Part shown: piece after piece, positions 33,086-40,488 of the stretch
Layout of the letters: the number at the start of each line of letters is the position of its first letter
Position numbering within the stretch: the stretch's first letter is position 1
Source: Xanthomonas dyei
GTDB taxonomy: Bacteria > Pseudomonadota > Gammaproteobacteria > Xanthomonadales > Xanthomonadaceae
Length of the DNA stretch: 64,000 nt
Direction: 5' to 3'
NCBI RefSeq assembly: GCF_002939865.1
Contig: NZ_MDEE01000001.1
Location: forward strand, 62,001-126,000
Made by a program: the position numbers and the translations under genes
The notes under the pieces: generated by a model
Database searches by the model: none
The model's input: only the letters and a program-made list of their open reading frames with translations
Told to the model about the DNA's origin: nothing

Positions 33086-33401
33086 TGCCCTTCTTGGCTG
33101 GAACGTTCTGCTTCAATTTACCGATTGCCACGCGCTTCCCTGGCTGAGCAGAGCGCATGGCTGGCTGATCGCGCCGATGGCCGCGGCGATGCTTTTGCGG
33201 CCGCGACTATCGGCGCAGCCGCCCGACTCAACGCAGATCTAGATTTTCTCGAAACTCGCTTCTGCGCACTCACCTCGGCATCGATATCTGCAGCTACTGC
33301 AACGCGACGTCGCATCACACGACGCAAAAGCCGCAATGGAGCACTGTCCGGAAGAGTTCGCTCACCAACAGTGCGGGCGGGCGATGCGGCCAGATGCCGC
33401 C
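33086..33401. other. Intergenic region, nothing recognised
   Basis: About 316 bases between the bamE terminator and the end of rnfH. An open frame crosses it on the plus strand from 33125, but its composition is arginine/alanine-rich, it has no ribosome-binding site, and it runs into rnfH antisense, so I do not call it. Confidence 0.45.
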
Positions 33402-33683
33402 TTAGCGACCGGCATTGGCCTTGTTCGCAGGTGCAGCCCGACGGCGGCGCGCCTCTTTCGGGTCCAGCAACAGCGGTCTGAGCAATTCGACCCGGTCGCC
33501 GGCGCGCAACACCTGATCCGGGCGCGCCACGACACCGTGGATGGCGAGCGCTGCGGGCGGGTTGTCCTGGCAGAGGCCGGATGCGGCTGCCGCCTCGGCG
33601 GCGGTGGCGCCCTCCGGCAGCTCCAGCACGACCGCGCTGTAGCGATCCGGCCAGGCCAGGACGACTTCGACCCGCACGGTCAC
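33402..33683 (-). CDS. rnfH: RnfH family protein
   Basis: A 93-residue protein with the ubiquitin-like RnfH fold: VRVEVVLAWPDRYSAVVLEL at the start, ATAAEAAAASGL, then AIHGVVARPDQVLRAGDRVE and LLRPLLLDPKEARRRRA. The family pairs with RatA-type genes; its role is not well defined. The start is GTG at 33683, whose last bases overlap the stop of ratA (GTGA), indicating translational coupling. A basic Ala/Lys tail follows the domain. The longer open frame beyond the GTG is antisense noise. Confidence 0.88.
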   Translation of the reverse strand: MTVRVEVVLAWPDRYSAVVLELPEGATAAEAAAASGLCQDNPPAALAIHGVVARPDQVLRAGDRVELLRPLLLDPKEARRRRAAPANKANAGR

Positions 33684-34111
33684 ACGTCGCCGCGATCGGC
33701 GACCCGCACGAAATCGTTGACCATGCGATCGGCCAGGCCCTGAAATCCCAGCGCCAGTGCCGGCCCCAGCAAGCGCGAGCTGGTTTCCACTTCCAGGGTC
33801 AGACTCACCTTGCACGCGTTGTCGCCCAGCGATTGAAACTCCCACAAGCCTTCCAGGCGCTTGAACGGCCCATCGCGCAGATGCATCACGATGCGTTCGG
33901 GCCGCTCGAGCATGTTCTCGGTGGTGAACCAGGTACGGAACGAGCCCAGGCCCAGGTCCAGGCGCGCCACGATATGCGCATCGTCCTGCTCCAGCACATG
34001 GGCAGCGTCGCACCAGCCGAAGCGGCGCGGATAGGCGGCGACATCATTGACCAGATCGAACATGCGGGAGGCGCTGTGTTCGACCAGTGCGCTGCGACGG
34101 ATGGTAGGCAT
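33680..34111 (-). CDS. ratA: RatA/coenzyme Q-binding START-domain protein
   Basis: A 143-residue protein of the polyketide-cyclase/START fold, with the start MPTIRRSALVEHSASRMFDL, then VNDVAAYPRRFGWCDAAHVL and GPFKRLEGLWEFQSLGDNACK. The family includes yeast Coq10 and E. coli RatA (YfjG). RatA was described as inhibiting 70S ribosome assembly, but homologues also bind ubiquinone, so the role is uncertain. It is followed by rnfH in a four-base overlap and is divergent from smpB, an order conserved across gammaproteobacteria. Confidence 0.9.
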   Translation of the reverse strand: MPTIRRSALVEHSASRMFDLVNDVAAYPRRFGWCDAAHVLEQDDAHIVARLDLGLGSFRTWFTTENMLERPERIVMHLRDGPFKRLEGLWEFQSLGDNACKVSLTLEVETSSRLLGPALALGFQGLADRMVNDFVRVADRGDV

Positions 34112-34171
34112 TCGCTAACTTGTGAAAGACGGAAGATCGTTTGACGACGCCGAATCGGCGACAATGGCGTC

Positions 34172-34675
34172 ATGAGCAAGCAACCATCCAAGGATAAAGC
34201 AAACGGCGCGAAGGCCACGAAAACCATCGCGCTGAACAAGCGTGCGCGCCACGAATACCACCTGGAAGAGCGCTACGAAGCCGGTCTGGCGCTGCAGGGC
34301 TGGGAGATCAAGGCGATCCGCGCCGGCCGCGCCAACATCGTCGACGGCTACGCGTATGTGCGCTCCGGCGAGATTTACCTGATCGGCGCGCAAATCACCC
34401 CGCTGATCCAGGCCTCCACCCACACCGTGCCGGTGGAACGTCGCGACCGCAAGTTGCTGCTGCACCGGAGCGAAATCGACAAGGTGCTCACCCGCGTGGA
34501 GCGCGAAGGCTACACCCTGGTGCCGACCGCGCTGTACTGGAGCAGCAACAAGGTCAAGCTGGAAATCGCCCTCGCCAAGGGCAAGCAGAATCACGACAAG
34601 CGCGACGCCGCCAAGGACCGCGACTGGCAGCGCGACAAGCAGCGCGTGATGCGGCGGCATAACCGAGATGCGTGA
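34172..34675 (+). CDS. smpB: SsrA-binding protein SmpB
   Basis: A 167-residue RNA-binding protein that delivers tmRNA to stalled ribosomes. The OB-fold is visible in KTIALNKRARHEYHLEERYE, AGLALQGWEIKAIRAGRANI and GYAYVRSGEIYLIGA. The C-terminal tail is basic (GKQNHDKRDAAKDRDWQRDK) and follows the decoding-site pattern. Its partner ssrA lies in the same window at 37395-37791, with the subtilase gene between. Confidence 0.97.
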   Translation: MSKQPSKDKANGAKATKTIALNKRARHEYHLEERYEAGLALQGWEIKAIRAGRANIVDGYAYVRSGEIYLIGAQITPLIQASTHTVPVERRDRKLLLHRSEIDKVLTRVEREGYTLVPTALYWSSNKVKLEIALAKGKQNHDKRDAAKDRDWQRDKQRVMRRHNRDA

Positions 34676-34812
34676 ATCGGGAATCGGGAGTGGGGAATCG
34701 CAAGAGCTGGTCTGCTGCCTGCTTCGGGCTTAATTTAGCTTCTGCCAGAGCACAAACTGACTCAGTGCGCGGCCTCTCAGCTTTGACGATTCCCGATTCC
34801 CCACTCCCGATT
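34676..34812. repeat. GGGAATCGGGA-type intergenic inverted repeat
   Basis: The smpB-subtilase gap starts with GAATCGGGAATCGGGAGT and GGGGAATC (34675-34700) and ends with the complementary GATTCCCGATTCCCCACTCC / CGATTCC (34788-34814), able to form a long imperfect stem. It is the same dispersed element as at 12822-12966 and serves as the convergent end of both genes. Confidence 0.7.
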
Positions 34813-34814
34813 CC

Positions 34815-37262
34815 TCAGGTCGCGCCAAGCATCCGCATCAAATTCGGCACTCCCCTGCCCTGCACGTAGCGATCGCGTTCCAGATCGGTGCAGGTGTCGA
34901 GCATCAGTTGCTTGACCCGGTCCGGGAAGCCGATGAACTCGCGGCGTGCCGACAGAAAGCCGGCCAGTACGCCGGAGACATGCGGTGCGGCCATGCTGGT
35001 GCCGCTCATTTCCACCATCAGGCTGGCCGGATCTTTTGGGTCGAAGTCGTAATACGCCGAGACGATCTTTTCGCCCGGCGCCACCACGTCGGGCTTGCCG
35101 CGGCCGTCGGCGGTGGGCCCGCGCGAGGAAAAATACGACACGCCGTAATTGTGCGGGCTGCTCTTGTGCACCGAGCCGACCACGATGGCTTCTTTCAGAT
35201 TGCCCGGGTCGCTGATCGACAGATCCATGTTGGCCGGATAGGCATCGCCATCCTTGCCCATCAACCAGGCCAGCCCTTCGTTGCCGGCAGCCACCACCAC
35301 CAGCACACCCTGCCGCCATAGCCGCCGCAACTCGTTGCAAAGCGGCGTAAAGCCGCAGCCATAGCTTTCCGGGTCGAAGTAACCGCCCAGGCTCAGATTC
35401 ACCCCATGGATGACCAGCTCGCCTGCGCGCTCGTTGATGGCAGCCACCTGCTGTACGGCCTTGATCATCCACGAATCGCGCCCATCGCCGGCGTCGTCCA
35501 GCACCTTGAAGCCATACAGCTGCGCGTCCGGCGCCATGCCGGCAAATTCCAGCGGCGGGCCCGGCTTGCCCTGCGCATCCGGCAGCGTCGCCTGGCAGTG
35601 GCCGGCAATGATCCCGGCGATGTGGGTGCCGTGGCCGTGCCGATCGAGCCGGGCAAACGCATCGCCGTCGGCGCGCGTCAATCGCTTGGGCGCACCGCGC
35701 CGGGTGCAATCCCATTGCGCCACCACATTGTCACGCTGGCCTTTGACGAAAAAATGCGGGTGACTGGCGGCGATGCCGGTATCCAGCACCGCCCAGCCGA
35801 TCTGCTGCCCACGCGCACGATAGGCGTTGCGTGCTGCGTCGGCATGCAGCACGTTGCCAGAGATGTGAATCAGCGCGCGCTTGCCGGCATCGCGCCACAC
35901 CCGGCGAAACCCCAGCGCGCGGTAGCGATTCTGCAACGATTCGATTTCGAAGCGGGTCAACCGTGCCGACACGAAACGCTGCAACCCATCCTCCAGTTCG
36001 ATCGCCTCATCCAGCGCGTCGCCTTCCAAGCCGGTGCTAAGCGCAGCGACCTCGCGCAGATGGCGCACCAGCACCGCGCGCACACCGGCCGGATCGTTGC
36101 CGGCGAGCCGCCGATCCAGCTCGATCAGGACTTCATGCCGATGCTCGGCGCCGTGCGCTTCGAGCTGCTCGCTGAGGTCCTTGATCAAGACCGCATTGGA
36201 CACCGGCTGATCGAAGCCCACACCCACCGCCTGACGCACCGCCGCGCGTACCTGCGGGATCGACAGATAGCCCGATCCCGAATGCGCGTTGTGCTGCCAG
36301 TCGGGATTGATCCGCGCACCGGCAATGTTCTCGAAACGCCCCTTCGCGTTGGCGATGTCGTCGGTGAGATCCGGGTCCAGCGCGATCGGGTCGCGCGTCT
36401 CGGCCACGTTGATCCACTGCTGCACGCACGCGGGGAACGGCAGCTTGCGGGTGCCGGTCCAGCGCTTGAACATGCTGCGCACCTGCGGCAACCCGAGCGG
36501 CGATCCCAGGGTCAGGAACAGCGTCACCTCGCAGTCGGACGCCTCAAGCTGCCGCAGCACGTCGTAGGCGATCATCGAGCCCTGGCTATGCGCGACCACC
36601 ACGAACGGCCCGCCGCCTGCACGCAGCCGCTGGGTCAGGCTGTCGCGCATCGATGCCGCGCGCTCGGGCACGAAGAACAGGTCGTGCACGTCCTGTAGCA
36701 ACGCCGCAGAAATCAGCCGCAGCAGCACGCGGTTGATCGCATCGATCGGACCCTTTGCCTGCACGCTGCCGGGTGCGCTCGCCGTCTCCAGTTCGTCGAG
36801 CAAGCGATGCAGGTCGGACCGCTCCTGCTCACTGTGTGCCAACGCATCGGCGAGCACGTGCAGATCCTGCCCGCCCGGCACCAGGCCGAGCGTACTCAAT
36901 GCACGCTGCACGCTCTGGTTGAGCGTCGGCCCCACATCGCGCCCATCGCAATTGCCGGGCTCTGCCACCGGATAGCGCTCGCGATTGACCCAGTACGCCA
37001 GCCGGGTGCGCTCACCCATTGGGCGCCCGAACAACGCTTTGTCCCACTGACAACGCAACACTTCGGCGGGCGGCTTGTTACCGATGCCGTGAATGTAGAT
37101 CACGGTGCGCGCCTTTCCCTGCACGCGGGCTGCCGCGGCGGCTTGCGCGCCTGACTGCGGTGAGCGCTGTTGTTGCTGCCGTGCCGGCTGCTTGGCAGTT
37201 GCAGTGGCCGGGCGTGGTGCTGCGCGTGTCGAACGTGGACGTGGGGGCTTACCTGTCGCCAT
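34815..37262 (-). CDS. S8 subtilisin-like protease with N-terminal alpha/beta-hydrolase-like domain
   Basis: An 815-residue protein with two catalytic-looking parts. After a Pro/Ala/Gln-rich leader (1-50), residues about 50-300 look like an alpha/beta-hydrolase: VIYIHGIGNK at 54-63 and the nucleophile elbow VVVAHSQGSMIAYDVL with Ser226. From about 485 comes a subtilase with Asp494 (AVLDTGIA), His544 (HGHGTHIAG), oxyanion Asn661 (AAGNEG) and Ser756 (MSGTSMAAPHVSG). No signal peptide is visible, so export is unclear. The start at 37262 has AGGAG eight bases upstream and begins MATGKPPRPR. It is antisense to, and close upstream of, ssrA. Confidence 0.88.
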   Translation of the reverse strand: MATGKPPRPRSTRAAPRPATATAKQPARQQQQRSPQSGAQAAAAARVQGKARTVIYIHGIGNKPPAEVLRCQWDKALFGRPMGERTRLAYWVNRERYPVAEPGNCDGRDVGPTLNQSVQRALSTLGLVPGGQDLHVLADALAHSEQERSDLHRLLDELETASAPGSVQAKGPIDAINRVLLRLISAALLQDVHDLFFVPERAASMRDSLTQRLRAGGGPFVVVAHSQGSMIAYDVLRQLEASDCEVTLFLTLGSPLGLPQVRSMFKRWTGTRKLPFPACVQQWINVAETRDPIALDPDLTDDIANAKGRFENIAGARINPDWQHNAHSGSGYLSIPQVRAAVRQAVGVGFDQPVSNAVLIKDLSEQLEAHGAEHRHEVLIELDRRLAGNDPAGVRAVLVRHLREVAALSTGLEGDALDEAIELEDGLQRFVSARLTRFEIESLQNRYRALGFRRVWRDAGKRALIHISGNVLHADAARNAYRARGQQIGWAVLDTGIAASHPHFFVKGQRDNVVAQWDCTRRGAPKRLTRADGDAFARLDRHGHGTHIAGIIAGHCQATLPDAQGKPGPPLEFAGMAPDAQLYGFKVLDDAGDGRDSWMIKAVQQVAAINERAGELVIHGVNLSLGGYFDPESYGCGFTPLCNELRRLWRQGVLVVVAAGNEGLAWLMGKDGDAYPANMDLSISDPGNLKEAIVVGSVHKSSPHNYGVSYFSSRGPTADGRGKPDVVAPGEKIVSAYYDFDPKDPASLMVEMSGTSMAAPHVSGVLAGFLSARREFIGFPDRVKQLMLDTCTDLERDRYVQGRGVPNLMRMLGAT

Positions 37263-37337
37263 CGCTTCGCTCCTTCGGTTACAGACTGTTCGGTCCGGTA
37301 GGACTGAAGCCACTGTAAGCGCAGTCCATCTCACCAC

Positions 37338-37366
37338 TTGTGACAGGGCGCGCCGATCCCTACACT
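37338..37366 (+). promoter_or_regulatory. Sigma-70-type promoter of ssrA
   Basis: TTGTGA (37338-37343), 17-base spacer, TACACT (37361-37366). Transcription would begin near 37373, about 22 bases before the mature 5' end, which is normal for RNase P processing of tmRNA. Confidence 0.6.
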
Positions 37367-37394
37367 GACCCCGTCAGCGTTTGATGCTTTCCCC

Positions 37395-37791
37395 GGGGGT
37401 GCACTGGTTTCGACGGGGGTCGCGAAGTCGCTTGGCGCATGCCGAGGGGGCAGCTTTCCTCGTTAATCCAGCAGCAAACTTTTAGTTGCCAACGACGACA
37501 ACTACGGTTCGGACTTCGCTATCGCCGCTTAATTGGCTTTAGTTGTAGTTCTACAGCCGCCTAAGGCGAACCCCCGAAACTACTTGTGCCCGTGCTCGTA
37601 GATGTAGGGTCATTATCACGGAACCGCCGGTGGTGGCTGCCTGTCAGCTACCGGCTAAATCAAGCAGGCTGGTTTCCAGGTGCGCTTTGCCCGCCGTGCT
37701 GCCTGGGAATGAGATCTAACGGAGGGATAAGCATGTAGTGCCGGGGATGGAGTGCTTCCGGACGGCGGTTCGATTCCGCCCACCTCCACCA
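37395..37791 (+). ncRNA. ssrA: Transfer-messenger RNA (tmRNA)
   Basis: The 5' end GGGGGTG (37395-37401) pairs with CACCTCC (37781-37787), followed by ACCA, forming an alanine-type acceptor stem with a G3-U pair. The D-like segment CACTGGTTTCGACGGGGG and the T-arm GGTTCGATTCCGCC (37767-37780) are clear. The tag frame starts at GCC (37488) and reads ANDDNYGSDFAIAA, then TAA (37530-37532). The encoded CCA and tRNA-like 3' end also serve as the island attachment site. Together with SmpB it rescues stalled ribosomes and tags the product for proteolysis. Confidence 0.97.
37767..37791 (+). other. Probable attachment site (attL) at the 3' end of ssrA
   Basis: The T-arm and acceptor 3' strand of ssrA, from GGTTCGATTCC to the CCA end, is the usual crossover segment for tyrosine integrases that target tmRNA genes. 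The integrase gene starts 108 bases downstream on the same strand and the base composition changes past this point. I did not find the second copy (attR) in the window, so the far end lies to the right. The exact crossover bases are not known. Confidence 0.65.
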
Positions 37792-37842
37792 TCTGATCGC
37801 GGAAAAGAGCAGTAAGTGCTTGATTCTGCGAAGGTTAGGCCC

Positions 37843-37898
37843 GGGGTTTGATGTTCAGTTTGAGCCTGCGTTAGGTATCAAACGAGGTATCAAACCCC
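37843..37898. promoter_or_regulatory. Repeats and palindrome before the integrase start
   Basis: Two direct copies of AGGTATCAAAC (37873-37883 and 37885-37895), 12 bases apart, plus a distant inverted pair GGGGTTTGAT (37843-37852) and ATCAAACCCC (37889-37898). The block lies between ssrA and the integrase GTG, where integrase arm sites, excisionase sites or an operator are expected. The function is inferred from position only. Confidence 0.5.
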
Positions 37899-39425
37899 GT
37901 GCCGAAGCCTTATTTTCTGCGCCGCCCTGCTGGGCTCTATGTGCGCTTCTTCGTCCCGACCGACCTGCAGAGCCTCATCGGCTCGCGCTACCTTGTCCGT
38001 CCCGTTCGCCTGTCCCTGGGTGATGCTGCCCGCCTGGCCGTAGCACGAACTGCTGTGGCACTCTCGGAAGCATTCGATCAGATGCGGCAAGGAGCGGGCA
38101 TGCGGGACGATTTGCTGAGCCAGGCGCTGGCCGCGTTGCAAGGGAACGAAGCCCGCCCCTACACCATCAAGGTCGGTGGCGTGGAGCTCTCTGCCAACGG
38201 AGCGGACGATCATGCGCGGCTGCTGGACGCACTGAAACACCTCCCCTTTCAGCAACTGGCTTCTGTGAAGAGCGCCGGACCGCTGCTGTCAGAGCGCGCC
38301 ACCATCCACATCAGTGAAATGCGGCGCGTGGGGCGAAGCGCGAAAAACGTGCTTGATACCGAACACAGCCTGGGTCTGTTCGTGGCGCTTGTCGGCGACA
38401 AACCGGTCGAGGACTACAAGACCGATGACGTCCGAAAGTTCTTGGATGCCCTCGAACACTACCCGAGCAACGCCACCAAGAAGGCGGTGTTCGCCGACCT
38501 CACCCCTGTCGAAATCCTGAGCAAGGCGCGGCAAGGTGGTCATGAACTACTGAGCATGCGCACCAAGGAAAAGCATCGGGATCGTATTGCGTCCTTCTTC
38601 AATGCCTTGGCGAACGAAGACCTGATTAGCAAGGCGCCTCACAAAGCCATCCTCAATCGCGCCAAGTCGCTCACCGATGAGCCGAGTCGTGATCCGTTTA
38701 GCCGGGCTGAGCTCGAAGCACTGCTTGAACTGAATGCGTTCACCTCTTGGGCCAAGAAGTATCCACACCGATGGTTTGGCACGCTGTTGGGATTTGCGAC
38801 CGGTGCTCGGGTCAATGAGGTCGCCCAGCTCTATGTTGACGACATCGGCAAGGTCGGCGATTTCTGGGGCGTGCATTTCCGGGGAGCCAAGCCGGATCAA
38901 CGCTTGAAGAACCCCCACTCCTCCCGCTTCGTGCCCCTGCCCACATCCCTGATCGAGGCTGGGTTCTTGGTCTATGTGGATGAGGTCAAGCACGCAGGCT
39001 TTGAGCGACTGTTCCCGCACTTGCCCTACAACGCCGAAAACGGCTACGGCGACGCGCTCGGGGATCAGTTCCGGGCCTATGCGATCAAGCAAGGACTGAC
39101 ACAACGGCTCAAAAGCTTTCATTGCTTCCGACACACCTTGTCCAATTCGTTGGTTAATGAGCACGGCATCTCGCTTCCGATTTCCCAACAAATCACCGGC
39201 CACGAACTGACGCTTCCGCCAGGCTTGAAGCATTACGTTGACCCACCTTCTGTCCCCGCTCGCTTTTCGGCCATTGAGCAGTTTGGCCCTCCACTTCCCC
39301 TGCCCGCTTACACACCAGGGCAATTTGATCGGTCGTTCAAGCAGGTTCGCCACATGGAGAGACGACGCGAGCAAGCGGCAAGACAGAGGAGCACTAGGAT
39401 TAGAACGACAGGATGGAAGAACTGA
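37899..39425 (+). CDS. Tyrosine recombinase (site-specific integrase)
   Basis: A 508-residue phage-type integrase. It opens with a short basic segment (PKPYFLRRPAGLYVRFFVPTDLQ) of the kind found in DUF6538-type N-terminal regions. A core-binding region lies around residues 125-240. The catalytic domain shows Arg in GFATGARVNEVAQLYVDDI (near 305), the HxxR box in FHCFRHTLSNSL (near 410) and the nucleophile tyrosine in GLKHYVDPPS (near 448). Its start is GTG at 37899. Lying next to the ssrA 3' end on the same strand, it almost certainly catalysed insertion of the island. Confidence 0.93.
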   Translation: MPKPYFLRRPAGLYVRFFVPTDLQSLIGSRYLVRPVRLSLGDAARLAVARTAVALSEAFDQMRQGAGMRDDLLSQALAALQGNEARPYTIKVGGVELSANGADDHARLLDALKHLPFQQLASVKSAGPLLSERATIHISEMRRVGRSAKNVLDTEHSLGLFVALVGDKPVEDYKTDDVRKFLDALEHYPSNATKKAVFADLTPVEILSKARQGGHELLSMRTKEKHRDRIASFFNALANEDLISKAPHKAILNRAKSLTDEPSRDPFSRAELEALLELNAFTSWAKKYPHRWFGTLLGFATGARVNEVAQLYVDDIGKVGDFWGVHFRGAKPDQRLKNPHSSRFVPLPTSLIEAGFLVYVDEVKHAGFERLFPHLPYNAENGYGDALGDQFRAYAIKQGLTQRLKSFHCFRHTLSNSLVNEHGISLPISQQITGHELTLPPGLKHYVDPPSVPARFSAIEQFGPPLPLPAYTPGQFDRSFKQVRHMERRREQAARQRSTRIRTTGWKN

Positions 39426-39470
39426 TCACAGTTAGGGCAGCTCAATATCACAGTCAAATGAGACAATGGC

Positions 39471-39507
39471 TTGACAATTCTGTAGTTTAGCCATACAAAA
39501 GCTGTAT
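39471..39507 (+). promoter_or_regulatory. Promoter and palindrome of the RHH gene
   Basis: TTGACA (39471-39476, perfect -35), a 17-base spacer, and TACAAA (39494-39499) as -10. The inverted repeat ATACA-AAAGC-TGTAT (39493-39507) overlaps the -10. The next gene encodes a ribbon-helix-helix protein, a family that binds such short palindromes, so self-regulation is likely. A GGAG site at 39514-39517 precedes the ATG. Confidence 0.65.
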
Positions 39508-39524
39508 AAAATCCGGAGTTTAGT

Positions 39525-39734
39525 ATGAGCGAAAAGACGAAAATCACCGTAAATTTGTCTGAGGAAGTCACCTCAGCGCTCAAAAGCATGGCCCAAGAAC
39601 GAAGCACAAGCGTCACTGAGGTATTGCGTCACGCCATTAGCACTGAGAAGTTTTTGCTCAATGAGGTTAAGCAAGGCGGTAAGGTGTTGATCAAAGACCG
39701 CGACGGCAATATGAGAGAGCTAATCTTCCGATGA
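39525..39734 (+). CDS. Ribbon-helix-helix (CopG/Arc-like) regulator
   Basis: A 69-residue protein. The ribbon-helix-helix fold is evident: strand KTKITVNLSEEVTSALKSMA, then ERSTSVTEVLRHAISTEKFL, with the usual T-x-N-L and S-x-T-E-x-x-R pattern. The last 20 residues (GGKVLIKDRDGNMRELIFR) form a small tail. It has its own strong-looking promoter and overlaps the next gene by four bases. Such proteins are often antitoxins or plasmid control factors; no recognisable toxin accompanies it. Confidence 0.82.
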   Translation: MSEKTKITVNLSEEVTSALKSMAQERSTSVTEVLRHAISTEKFLLNEVKQGGKVLIKDRDGNMRELIFR

Positions 39735-40081
39735 CCGCTGTGGATCCGCCTCTAACGGATTACTCAGTGATTGATCTTGTTGATCTGGATGAGCCCGAAT
39801 TGGGCGAGATCATCAATCCAACGCAGCCGTTAGATATTTCCGATTTGCCGGCGCAGCAAACAGAACCTTATGACCCGAATAAAGCATTGGATCATGCGCG
39901 AAAGAATGTCGCCTATTTACTGATCTGGCTTTTAGTTTTTGTTTGTGGGTTTACGCTCATTGCATTAGCCTTCGGTGCTCCAAGCGAAGTGATGCTCCAT
40001 GCGCTAGAACTGCTTCTTAGCCCGATCACTGCTTTAGTCGGTGCGGCGACGGGGTTTTATTTTGGAACACGCTCTTCTTGA
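39731..40081 (+). CDS. Small membrane protein, partner of the RHH gene
   Basis: A 116-residue protein with an acidic, proline-containing N-terminal part (1-60) and two membrane segments at about 57-78 (AYLLIWLLVFVCGFTLIALA) and 88-110 (LLLSPITALVGAATGFYFGT). I do not recognise the family. It overlaps the RHH gene by ATGA, so they form one unit. The membrane location is a firm reading; the function is not. Confidence 0.72.
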   Translation: MTAVDPPLTDYSVIDLVDLDEPELGEIINPTQPLDISDLPAQQTEPYDPNKALDHARKNVAYLLIWLLVFVCGFTLIALAFGAPSEVMLHALELLLSPITALVGAATGFYFGTRSS

Positions 40082-40488
40082 AATCATGACCAGCAAGACA
40101 GGTCATTCTCCATCCTGGCAAGACGCAACGTCAGTAATTGGATACATATTTTCACCCAGTGCTAGTAGTCAAGACTCCGCAAGTCCTCTGCCGAATTTGA
40201 CCTACTGATAAGGCTGTCGCAGATCACGTCGAAATTCTTATTGGATTCCAAATCAATAGACTCACGGATGAGGCCGCAGGTGACCGCTGAGTCGGCGGAG
40301 AAACTCCACCGATATCCGATTCATACTGAACACTAAGAATTTCATTTGACAACCTATGGCAAATCCGGGTTACGTCCTGCCAGTCTCTTGATCATCAGAT
40401 ACACCCCGTATCAGAATCACAACTTTTGAAAAGCCAACATGAGCTTGCCAACAGCCATCGACGAATAACCCAAGGACGCAGTTAGGCC
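40082..40488. other. AT-richer intergenic region, nothing recognised
   Basis: 407 bases between the small membrane protein gene and the GIY-YIG-like gene. I see no long coding frame, no clear terminator and no repeat family. The base composition is visibly lower in GC than the core chromosome, as expected of the island. Confidence 0.4.

Noticed and set aside
33125-33481. 118-codon plus-strand frame between bamE and rnfH
   Set aside because: Arg/Ala-rich, no ribosome-binding site, overlaps rnfH antisense.
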